A DNA stretch of 62,000 nucleotides. Source: Tubiluchus corallicola. Lineage: Eukaryota > Priapulida > Priapulimorpha > Priapulimorphida > Tubiluchidae. Positions 1 through 8,934 of the stretch are shown here, in pieces. The notes under the pieces were generated by a model. That model was not told the origin of the DNA. It ran no database searches and saw nothing but the letters and a program-made list of their open reading frames with translations. Each line of letters begins with the position of its first letter. Position 1 is the first letter of the stretch. Both the position numbers and the translations under genes were made by a program. The DNA is taken from contig JAQGDQ010000386.1 in NCBI GenBank assembly GCA_030141605.1, positions 1-62,000 of the forward strand, read 5' to 3'.

Positions 1-242
1 ACATATGCAATGTGTATATTATTGTTATGAAGGAAAGAAAAATAAAAAATATTGTTTGAATTTTAAATTTTAATAAATAAGGGAAAGTTGTTCAATGGCA
101 TGACACTAATATAAGAGATATTAATATTGAAAAGTCAGAAGAATTCTGTTTTAATACTAATAATAGTAATATAAATTGCAAATCAGAATTTTCTTTCGGA
201 TAAATTTTGTGGCCCTGAAAAGGGCCGGTTGGTTATATTTAA

Positions 243-464
243 GGTTCTCGATGATTCATATGAAGTTCAATTGAAGAAATTGTACACGCAGTTGGATCCG
301 CGTCATGTTCGGAAGCAGAAGTGGTTCTCGATGATTCATATGAAGTTCAATTTAAGAAATTGTACACGCAGTTGGATCCGCGTCATGTTCGGAAGCAGAA
401 GTGGTTCTCGATGATTCATATGAAGTTCAATTGAAGAAATTGTACACGCAGTTGGATCCGCGTC
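243..464. repeat. 80-bp tandem repeat, left arm
   Basis: About 2.8 copies of an 80-bp unit, the mirror of 3081-3302. It covers the end of the Q-rich coding region, including its stop codon, and the start of the 3' UTR. The middle copy differs by one base from the others (near 352). Confidence 0.9.
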
Positions 465-1158
465 GTCTGTTGTTGTATGGGCGTTGTCTATAACGTTGTC
501 TGTTATGCCTGGGATGTATATGTTGTTGCTGTTGTGGTAATTGTTGCTGTTGTTGTAATAGTTGTTGCTGTTGTGGTAATTGTTGCTGTTGTTGTAATAG
601 TTGTTGCTGTTGTTGTAATTGTTGTTGTTGCTGTTGTTGTATGCGTGAAATGCGTTCAAGTTGGGTTTGCACATGGGCCATGAATTGTTCAAGAATTTGT
701 TGTTGGTGCTGTTGTTGATTTTCCTGTTCCTGTCCTTGTTCTTGTTCGTGTCGTTGTTCTTGTTCGTGTCTTTGTTCTTGTTCGTGTCTTTGTTCTTGTT
801 CGTGTCTTTGTTCTTGTTCGTGTCCTTGTTCTTGTTCGTGTCCTTGTTCCTGTTCGTTTGGATTCAACTGCAATTTCTCCATTTTCTGTAACATAGACAT
901 ATTTTTGTTAAAAAAACAAAGATTTTTCAAACAATATGGAAAATTATTCTTCATTTCATTTTTTGCATAACATAACATGTATGAAACCAAACATGTTATT
1001 CAGAAAACTTTAGACTTAAATAGTTTTAGATATTTTGATAATAAATGCTAATGTAAATTAATATAAGAGAAATTTATTACCTTGGAAATATTGCTTTTTC
1101 CTCCGAAGACAAGACAAAGAATGCCAAAAAATAGTACTAATGCCAGTGTAAAACGCAT
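427..1158 (-). CDS. Secreted Gln/Glu/His/Arg-rich repeat protein, left copy
   Basis: Two-exon gene. Exon 1 (1081-1158) encodes a 26-residue hydrophobic signal peptide beginning MRFTLALVLFFG and ends at a GT donor. Exon 2 (427-885) follows a TTACAG acceptor and runs to TGA. The mature protein has about seven six-residue repeats of the type HEQEQ(G/R), then a poly-Gln stretch broken by Leu and Pro, then a basic tail (HNRQRYRQRPYNNRRRG) ending with a single Cys. Total is about 178 residues. The signal peptide suggests export; the acidic/Gln middle and basic tail recall structural or antimicrobial precursors, but I recognise no family. An open frame also runs into the intron upstream of exon 2, but that start lacks a signal peptide. 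The coding end overlaps an 80-bp tandem repeat. Confidence 0.7.
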
Positions 1159-1193
1159 CTTGAAGAAGTGCTGAAATTTTGGCGGCTACAGAT

Positions 1194-1200
1194 TTTTATA
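1194..1200 (-). promoter_or_regulatory. TATA box of the left-hand Q-rich gene
   Basis: Mirror image of the box at 2345-2351, placed the same distance before the ATG at 1158. Confidence 0.5.
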
Positions 1201-1595
1201 GCTACCCAGGGATTAAGACGACTGAATTGTTACACGGACGTTAACGTACATGCTTAATTGTTCTCGTTACGCGGTCGTTACAGTACACGTCGCGTTTCAG
1301 ATATTGAGCAGCGGAAATTTTTATAGTGTGTACTCCAACGCGAGTGTGAAATATGTCACTTTCAATCCGAATGTGTACTTTAACGGCAGTGTAATGTGGT
1401 TCAATGCTAATCCGTTGAATTGTAAAAAGACACGACGTTGTTAATAAGAAATTTCCAACTGATGTAATTAAAACAGAATTTAAAGAAATTAAGACTGCGG
1501 GCCTTACAATAGCTGTGTTTAAACTTTAAATTTCTAAGTTTCGTACGCTTGAGAATCGAACATCGTAAGACGTAGCCTATAAGCCTATAATTGTA

Positions 1596-1949
1596 CTGCC
1601 GCCTGAACAACCATGGATGTTTAATAAATTCGAAGCCGCCGCAGCCTGCCTCAGAGGTTTACCGCTTTGGTAGTACAGCTGAGCAGAATCGGTACCAGAT
1701 GTAATATCAAGCACTTAATGATTTTAATGAAAAGCAGTAAAATAGAGGGCAGTGTTTCGAGATAGTTATGATTTTGCTAACTAAGAGTTTTATAGTTCAC
1801 ATTTAATATTTTAGTATACAAGTTTATATTGCACAATGTTTTTCATACCACGTAAAGTATATCGCTTAATATTGTAAATCTTCTCACATAACTAATTGTT
1901 AACTTAACTAATTTGTACTACAAACTAAAAAAAATTATATAGGGCTAAT
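1596..1949. other. Unique spacer at the centre of the palindrome
   Basis: These 354 bp separate the arms and have no inverted copy in the window. The left part (about 1597-1700) is richer in GC; the rest is AT-rich. I see no ORF of note. It lies between the two divergent gene promoters. Confidence 0.8.
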
Positions 1950-2344
1950 TACAATTATAGGCTTATAGGCTACGTCTTACGATGTTCGATTCTCAAGCGT
2001 ACGAAACTTAGAAATTTAAAGTTTAAACACAGCTATTGTAAGGCCCGCAGTCTTAATTTCTTTAAATTCTGTTTTAATTACATCAGTTGGAAATTTCTTA
2101 TTAACAACGTCGTGTCTTTTTACAATTCAACGGATTAGCATTGAACCACATTACACTGCCGTTAAAGTACACATTCGGATTGAAAGTGACATATTTCACA
2201 CTCGCGTTGGAGTACACACTATAAAAATTTCCGCTGCTCAATATCTGAAACGCGACGTGTACTGTAACGACCGCGTAACGAGAACAATTAAGCATGTACG
2301 TTAACGTCCGTGTAACAATTCAGTCGTCTTAATCCCTGGGTAGC

Positions 2345-2351
2345 TATAAAA
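2345..2351 (+). promoter_or_regulatory. TATA box of the right-hand Q-rich gene
   Basis: TATAAAA lies 36 bp before the proposed ATG at 2387, which would put the transcription start near 2375 and give a very short 5' leader. Confidence 0.5.
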
Positions 2352-2386
2352 ATCTGTAGCCGCCAAAATTTCAGCACTTCTTCAAG

Positions 2387-3118
2387 ATGCGTTTTACACT
2401 GGCATTAGTACTATTTTTTGGCATTCTTTGTCTTGTCTTCGGAGGAAAAAGCAATATTTCCAAGGTAATAAATTTCTCTTATATTAATTTACATTAGCAT
2501 TTATTATCAAAATATCTAAAACTATTTAAGTCTAAAGTTTTCTGAATAACATGTTTGGTTTCATACATGTTATGTTATGCAAAAAATGAAATGAAGAATA
2601 ATTTTCCATATTGTTTGAAAAATCTTTGTTTTTTTAACAAAAATATGTCTATGTTACAGAAAATGGAGAAATTGCAGTTGAATCCAAACGAACAGGAACA
2701 AGGACACGAACAAGAACAAGGACACGAACAAGAACAAAGACACGAACAAGAACAAAGACACGAACAAGAACAAAGACACGAACAAGAACAACGACACGAA
2801 CAAGAACAAGGACAGGAACAGGAAAATCAACAACAGCACCAACAACAAATTCTTGAACAATTCATGGCCCATGTGCAAACCCAACTTGAACGCATTTCAC
2901 GCATACAACAACAGCAACAACAACAATTACAACAACAGCAACAACTATTACAACAACAGCAACAATTACCACAACAGCAACAACTATTACAACAACAGCA
3001 ACAATTACCACAACAGCAACAACATATACATCCCAGGCATAACAGACAACGTTATAGACAACGCCCATACAACAACAGACGACGCGGATCCAACTGCGTG
3101 TACAATTTCTTCAATTGA
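2387..3118 (+). CDS. Secreted Gln/Glu/His/Arg-rich repeat protein, right copy
   Basis: Same gene as in the left arm, on the plus strand. Exon 1 is 2387-2464 (26 codons, signal peptide); the intron is 2465-2659 (gtaata...ttacag); exon 2 is 2660-3118. Both exons are in frame with a phase-0 junction. The start was chosen because it lies about 36 bp after a TATAAAA box and gives a classical signal peptide. The coding sequence appears identical to the left copy. The two genes diverge from the palindrome centre, so they could share regulation. Function unknown. The long second frame over the CAA repeats is a low-complexity shadow. Confidence 0.7.
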
Positions 3119-3302
3119 ACTTCATATGAATCATCGAGAACCACTTCTGCTTCCGAACATGACGCGGATCCAACTGCGTGTACAATTTCTTCAATTGAAC
3201 TTCATATGAATCATCGAGAACCACTTCTGCTTCCGAACATGACGCGGATCCAACTGCGTGTACAATTTCTTCAATTGAACTTCATATGAATCATCGAGAA
3301 CC
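3081..3302. repeat. 80-bp tandem repeat, right arm
   Basis: Units begin at 3081, 3161 and 3241, each opening with gacgcggatccaactgcgtg. The first unit encodes the last residues and stop of the Q-rich protein; the next two lie in the 3' UTR and repeat the same C-terminal coding segment and stop. Confidence 0.9.
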
Positions 3303-3561
3303 TTAAATATAACCAACCGGCCCTTTTCAGGGCCACAAAATTTATCCGAAAGAAAATTCTGATTTGCAATTTATATTACTATTATTAGTATTAAAATTAT
3401 TAGTATTAAAACAGAATTCTTCTGACTTTTCAATATTAATATCTCTTATATTAGTGTCATGCCATTGAACAACTTTCCCTTATTTATTAAAATTTAAAAT
3501 TCAAACAATATTTTTTATTTTTCTTTCCTTCATAACAATAATATACACATTGCATATGTCA

Positions 3562-3567
3562 AATAAA
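3562..3567 (+). terminator. Possible poly(A) signal for the right-hand Q-rich gene
   Basis: AATAAA lies about 440 bp after the stop at 3118, just outside the palindrome. It is plausible but far from the stop; ATTAAA-like words occur nearer, around 3390 and 3484. Confidence 0.25.
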
Positions 3568-4540
3568 ACTTAGTTTTAACCGTTTAGTGGTTAATATTCA
3601 ATCAAATAATATCGTTTTGAACGTATTGGCCATTATTTGCCTCTATATACTGTAAGCTGAGAACTCATACAAAAGTTATATAATTTGTACTTTAATAATA
3701 TTGTGGATAATGAGCCGAAACGCAGTACGGCTTTGATTTGGTGCGAAAAACAACAAAATAGTAACTGCGAAAAATGATAATAATTAACAAACAATAAGTG
3801 GTGCTTAACAAGTAAGCAAATGAGTTGAGAAAAACGACTGTAGATTTAGTATTACGCATTTAAAATTAAAGTGAAGACATACTATTGCTGGTTTTCAAAA
3901 TATTATACTTAATGCAAACTTATTTTATTTTCTCTCGATTGCTGTGAAAATAATAACAATGTGGGCTTAATGTTTAAACCGTTACAATAAGTTCGTCTAT
4001 GTACATCTTTAGTGCTGCCCATTACTATCAAATTACAATAGAAATAAGTTTAACATACACACAGTGGGTTTGATGGAAATCACTTATAAACGCGGTTAAT
4101 ATAATAATATATAAATATTGGCTATAAAAATGAACAGAAAAAATTTACTGTGTGAAAGTTTTTTCGCATTTTTATCGAAGTTTTTATCCATTCATAGAGA
4201 CTGTGAACGACATCAGTACGAAGCATGAGTGGTCACATTTGGAAAATAAGTTTATATTCAATTATGATCACACAATCCTGACAAGAAGTGGTATAAATCA
4301 TACGATAAGATCTTTTCGCAATTACGACATTTTCGCACTCCCACTGCAAAACAGGATTAGCCTTGCAACGCTGCCCTTAGAGTACACACTAGGGTTCTAA
4401 TTGTGATATATTTCGCACTCGCAGGCAGCTTTTTGCTGAATTAAACTTATAGACAGAATACAATGGATGACGTCACAACAATGCCTTTGCGTCAACAGTT
4501 TTCTAAGCGAAAATTGTCGAAAATAAAACATCCAATTAAC
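3568..4540. other. AT-rich intergenic sequence
   Basis: No gene or clear repeat. A short piece near 4375-4430 (agagtacacacta, then a few bases later gatatatttcgcactcgc) weakly resembles the promoter-side sequence of the palindrome arms (around 2185-2225). It may be a very old copy, but the match is short. Confidence 0.4.
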
Positions 4541-4544
4541 TCGT

Positions 4545-5035
4545 CGGTACTCCTCTCGGTGGACCAGCCCTAACATATAGTCCACATCATCGTGTAGCCC
4601 TGTCCTTCCTCTTTGTAAAGAGCCGTATATCTCCTTCCGAGAGTCCCACTGGGCGCCGCTAGAACGTTTTTCCCGCAGGCTGTTTGGCCAAAATTTCGAA
4701 AAAATCGCGAGTTGGGTCCGGGAAAACGCCCGTTGCGGGACGCCGTGGCCCTCTCGCGAATTCTAAATAGGCCTATGACACCCATCGCTGAACTGGCTAT
4801 CTATCCATACCCAGTACCCCCCTCGGCCCATTCCCGTTCTCTACATCTCAGCCGTATAACTTTTGCAAAAAGCGGCCGAAAAAGGGCCATTTTTGGAGGT
4901 TTTTCGCCCCCCGTTCCTCCCGGTGGGCCCCATTCGAAAAATAAACCATCAATGAGACGACACTAGATCGAGACCTTTCGTTTGATGTATAGATCGCCGC
5001 AAATGGTGCCCTCGTCCGGGCTGTAGCCTCGAATC
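4545..5035. other. GC-rich island of unknown origin
   Basis: About 490 bp of clearly higher GC than the surroundings, with many CG dinucleotides and runs such as ccgttcctcccggtgggccc. It ends at a (ta)n tract at 5036-5070. The ORFs across it are short and look like nothing familiar. It could be a SINE-like or rDNA-derived insert, a promoter island, or a piece of a larger element; no flanking target duplication was found by eye. Confidence 0.5.
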
Positions 5036-5716
5036 TTATATATATATAAATAAATAAATATATATATATACCAAGAATATTAATATAATAGTAGATAATG
5101 ACTAAAAATATCACTATAAGTTATTGTAAATGTATTGCATATCAGATTTATTGATGTTATAATCGTAATAGTTGTCAACTGTTGTCAAATTTTATTAATG
5201 TTTATTGGATATCACAATTCATAGAAATTCTATAACGTGTTTGTTCATTAAACTGGAATGCATTCATTATTATTCATATTGCTTATGGTAATATATTTCA
5301 GCAACATATATATATTTTCAGTAATATAAGGTCAGCAACTTACAATGATGCTCTTATCCAATTCATCCCTTTCATCCTCCCTTATTTATATAGAGACACA
5401 ATAAACAGATACAGTGCAATACTTATTGTATTTTATCTGTTGCATCAAGGTTGATGTTCAGAAACTCCACAAAAGTTGACAGAGTTGCTGAACTTGGCAT
5501 GCAGTTTGCCCATTCCTAAATATGAGAACTACCGTAGTAATTGACGCACTAATGCAGTAATTTCATACGCTGACTTATATGTTTAAAACAGTAACAAAAA
5601 TATAATTACATATAAACTAGACATAGATTAAGCTAAGTGCTTCATTAGTCTTCAAAAGTTTTCTTAATTCCTTTATATGAAATGCATCTATTTTTTTCAG
5701 TCTTATATATCAGATG

Positions 5717-6073
5717 TTATTTTCCATGTTTTACTTTTGAGTGTCTTTTTACACCGGGTAAGGTATTAAATAGTCTCCCACGGTGTTCGCACAGAAATAG
5801 TTTTATATTCTCAATTTGAATAATATGCTGATTCTGCTTCTCTTTGTGGACTCTTAATCCGCTAATCGTCGTTAACGTATGCCCACATATCTCACACAGG
5901 TACTGTTTTTTGTCTTGGAAATGCGAAATGGTAATGTGCCGCCTGAGTGCACTAAAACTTTTAAACAGGCGACAGTATTTATCGCACCTAACGACCTCCA
6001 GTTTTCGCAAAACCACTCTACTGTTAAAAATACAGCAATCTGTAAAGTGACCAACTGTGCAGTATATTCGCAT
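5717..6073 (-). pseudogene. C2H2 zinc-finger fragment
   Basis: A 118-codon open frame holds finger-like units. The best is CEICGHTLTTISGLRVH (C-x2-C-x12-H) with a second His six residues on. One before it has C-x3-C spacing and H-x4-H; one after keeps Cys, Gly and H-x4-H but has lost the second Cys. There is no promoter-like context, the fingers are degenerate and the neighbours are decayed ORFs, so I read it as a remnant, perhaps part of the mobile-element debris that follows. Confidence 0.4.
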
Positions 6074-6251
6074 TTAGTCAAGGGGGCAGGTGCGTGTTAA
6101 AAAATTTTTGTCCTTTTATTCATATGTTCATTTTCGGCATCGATCTAACTACGATGCCGCTAGCGAAAAACTCACTAGAGGGAAGCACGCATGTTTGACC
6201 GTGATGTAGTACGGGAAACTCGTACGTAAATGAGAAGAAATACTGACGGCC

Positions 6252-6836
6252 TTGAACGAGGAGATATCTGATACAGATTTTGAAATAGAACTGTCTGGCA
6301 GAACGTCTTTCATGATAGTAAACTCCACTCCACTCTTCATCTTTCCTGCAAAACATTTCGAGATGGATCGGGAGGCCATGCAGGCACTGTTGGAATCGGA
6401 ATTGATTGACAGGATGATTATAGCCTTGAAATAGCCTATACACTACTGGGCGAAGGAGAAGGCAAAGTACCAGCGCCAGCGCCATCCCGGCGCCATATTT
6501 CTGTGTAGGCACACCTACGTGTTGATCAGCAAATGGGCATTGCATCCCAGCATAGGCCTCAGACGGGCAGTTGAAAGACTGAAGAGGAAAGACGAGGACT
6601 GCGGTGCCGGCACCACACTCATTCCGACTTAACCCGGCATCAACCTCCATCTGGAAGAATATGAAAAACTGCAGGGGGAGATAGACAAAATAGTCAACAA
6701 CGAAGAATACTACGAATGTCTGTTGTCGCCACGGCGTAGAATGACACTTTGTCAGGTTTCCTCTGCATCGAGGGAGTGTCCGTTAGAGATGAAATCTGCT
6801 AAATGGACAGTGTGTCATCATCAGTAGAATGGGATG
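6252..6836 (+). pseudogene. Decayed ORF with two in-frame stops, probable mobile-element gene
   Basis: One frame stays coding-like for about 195 codons but is broken by TAG at 6432 and TAA near 6630. It starts MNEEISDTDFEIELSG and later has a charged stretch EEYEKLQGEIDKIVNNEE. Base composition is more GC-rich than the surroundings. A further open stretch in another frame follows directly (6829-7098, Pro-rich end), as expected after a frameshift. I do not recognise the family. Confidence 0.4.
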
Positions 6837-7434
6837 CAGAATGTTGAAAGGAGCAGAGACGAGAAGACAGGTTCGCGAGGAACTGGACAAACTGGATGGA
6901 AGGAAGTCTGCCAGCAATGTCATCAGTGCCTCTGCCCCTCCGAGTGAAAGCAGACGCGAGAGAGGGACACAAATGGACATCTTTCGAGTGGAGGAGGAGG
7001 AGAAAGATGAAGAAGACAAACTCGTAGTTTCGATGATGCCCCCTCCATCACCACCGATGGTGGTGACCCCACTGCACCCTCTGCCCCCAAAAACCTAGAA
7101 ATGTGAAAGAATGGCTCATCAAGTAACTAGTTGTTCTTAGTGAACAACAACAACAACAACAACAATACTATAACTATTGTTCTTCTTCTCTTACAGGATT
7201 ATAAACAACCACTGTAGGGTTTCAAACAACATCTAACCACCATTCCTCGCAAGCAACATCCGGCGACGCGTGGTGGCAAGCGTGCCAACGCATGTAAGAG
7301 TGCCCTTAGCAGGGTCATAAAAATACACCCTCGAAAAAATCAAGTCTCTGGAATTTGTGAACAATCACAAGTAAATCGTCATCGAAGGAAAACTCGTTCC
7401 TGACATCGTAGAAGGACTCCCCCCACCATCGCAG

Positions 7435-7899
7435 ATGTCTGAATCTAACATAGTTCTCACCATAGATGCCTTCCAGTGTGGAAAAGAATACCTGGTCAAA
7501 AATTTGGTAATTCGTGAAATAGAGACCGATATATATCACAACTACGCCTTCAAACCGCCCCACCCCTGGAATCGTGTTCCCCAGCACATGCGATCCACCT
7601 ACAACTACCTAACCAGACACGTACACGGCATCTCGTGGGAGGGAATGATCGAGTACGCAGAATTGGAAAACATTCTACGACAGACCACAAGAGGCAGGAT
7701 CACCTAGGTCAAGGGAGCATAGATGTACGATTTCGTCAAAAAACATCTTCCCAAAAATCGCTTAATCATACGCGTAGAGGATCTGGAAAGCGAACGCGCA
7801 CCACCCGCCATACGCTGGCAAAGCAATGGACGAGGCAGAACAATTCGGGCATCCGAAACGATTGCCAACTACATTCTAACCTCATTCACAGCCTAGTTT
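7435..7899 (+). pseudogene. Decayed ORF of an element-associated nuclease-like family
   Basis: The frame runs 7435-7707, then two TAG codons five apart, then stays open to about 7899. Motifs include VKNLVIREIETD, YNYLTRHVHGISWEG, and after the stops VKGA and RLIIRVEDLE. The order (N-terminal strand, FKPP, YLTRxxHGxxWE, then YVKG) resembles uncharacterised RNase H-like proteins often encoded in invertebrate repetitive elements; that link is from memory of the pattern and not verified. With 6252-7098 it suggests a single degraded mobile element at about 6.1-7.9 kb. Confidence 0.4.
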
Positions 7900-7910
7900 T
7901 ACCTGTGTGA

Positions 7911-8930
7911 CTATATAGTTGTCGACCTATTTTTACTGCTGAATGGTCGAGCAGGATAGCCATAATTTTGGTTGTCCTAGCACGTTTAACTAGAGTGAAG
8001 TCTTCTGGTGAAACAGTCACAATATTCTCTTGGTCAGCAGTGAGTAAAGAGTTACCATTGCACACAGATTCACGGATTAGGAACGCTGTGACGTTTACAA
8101 GCAGACAGTGCTTTCTAGAAGAGACACGGTTATTTCTGGCAACGTATCTGTCAATGCAGCACTGCTAAGGCTATGAACTTGTTCATTACGTTTGTAGCTA
8201 CTTGTTGCGAGCCTGACAATAAGGTGATGGACATAGAAGCATTAGAATGCTTACAGCATTGGACTTCTACACTGCAGCACTTCAATCCGCAACTGTCATT
8301 CAGCTAGTGACGAGACCACTCATGATGCAGGTTGAGGATTCCGCGTTGAATGCTAGCATGTACGGAGTGGCCCAGAAGTTAGGCTACTAGGTACCTCTCT
8401 TAATCAGTCAAGAATAATACTGCCAGTGCTTAAAACGTGCCCTTAGCGCAGGTGTTTACGTTATGTAGCAAACCTTGACTTTGAGTGTTTTGTATGTTGC
8501 CTTTTTTGATGCAGCAGAATGTTGTAGTACATTTTGAAGTTTTTGTGCGTCATTATACTGTGAGTATTACGATAGTAAAACAGTTTTAACTATTCAGTTA
8601 TTGAATCAATTGCGATGAAGATTCAATGTTTCATTTTGTTTAATAACCACTATGCTGTTTTGTTCAATTATTATTTTATTTAATAACACTTATGCTGTGG
8701 TGATCTGTTTAAAATTGCTGATCTCACCAACACGAAATATAACATACTGCTCAGTAGCGACCCCCCCCACCCCACCCCCAAACACTACTTAGACCATAGC
8801 CACTGTCTGAGGTAGGATAGCTGGTTACATTTAATTAGTGGTTGAGCTTGGCCCTGGAAGATAACCAACTGTAACCAGTGCACTCAGCACCTACCAACGA
8901 CTAGCTAAGTCTGTCTTCTCTAGGTCATAA
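7911..8930. other. Intergenic sequence, no feature seen
   Basis: Only short ORFs, and a C-rich run at 8761-8780. Nothing supports a gene. Confidence 0.5.
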
Positions 8931-8934
8931 CTGA

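Larger units (their letters stand above)
1..1595. repeat. Left arm of a 3.56-kb inverted repeat
   Basis: This arm is the reverse complement of 1950-3559. Position x here pairs with 3545-x across most of the arm, and with 3560-x at the outer end. The 15-bp shift is explained by a short tandem duplication (attattagtattaaa type) present only in the right arm near 3380-3410. I saw only one clear substitution besides that indel (near 352, in the middle 80-bp unit). The arm reaches the window edge, so the repeat could continue leftwards. Confidence 0.95.
1950..3559. repeat. Right arm of the 3.56-kb inverted repeat
   Basis: This arm mirrors 1-1595 at close to full identity and carries the same gene on the opposite strand. 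The match breaks at 1950 on the inner side, and at 3559 only because the window starts at 1. Arms this similar mean a very recent duplication, ongoing gene conversion, or a fold-back assembly error. Confidence 0.95.

Noticed and set aside
661-891. Phe/Leu/Val-rich open frame opposite the Q-rich gene
   Set aside because: Antisense reading of the HEQEQ repeat; pure low-complexity shadow.
1250-1444. 64-codon frame (mirror at 2101-2295) on the promoter side of each Q-rich gene
   Set aside because: Identical in both arms simply because the arms are copies; no signal peptide, domain or further exon.
2853-3209. 118-codon Asn/Tyr/Ser-rich open frame over the Q-rich gene (mirror at 336-692)
   Set aside because: It is the CAA-repeat region read in another frame, without signal peptide or splice support.
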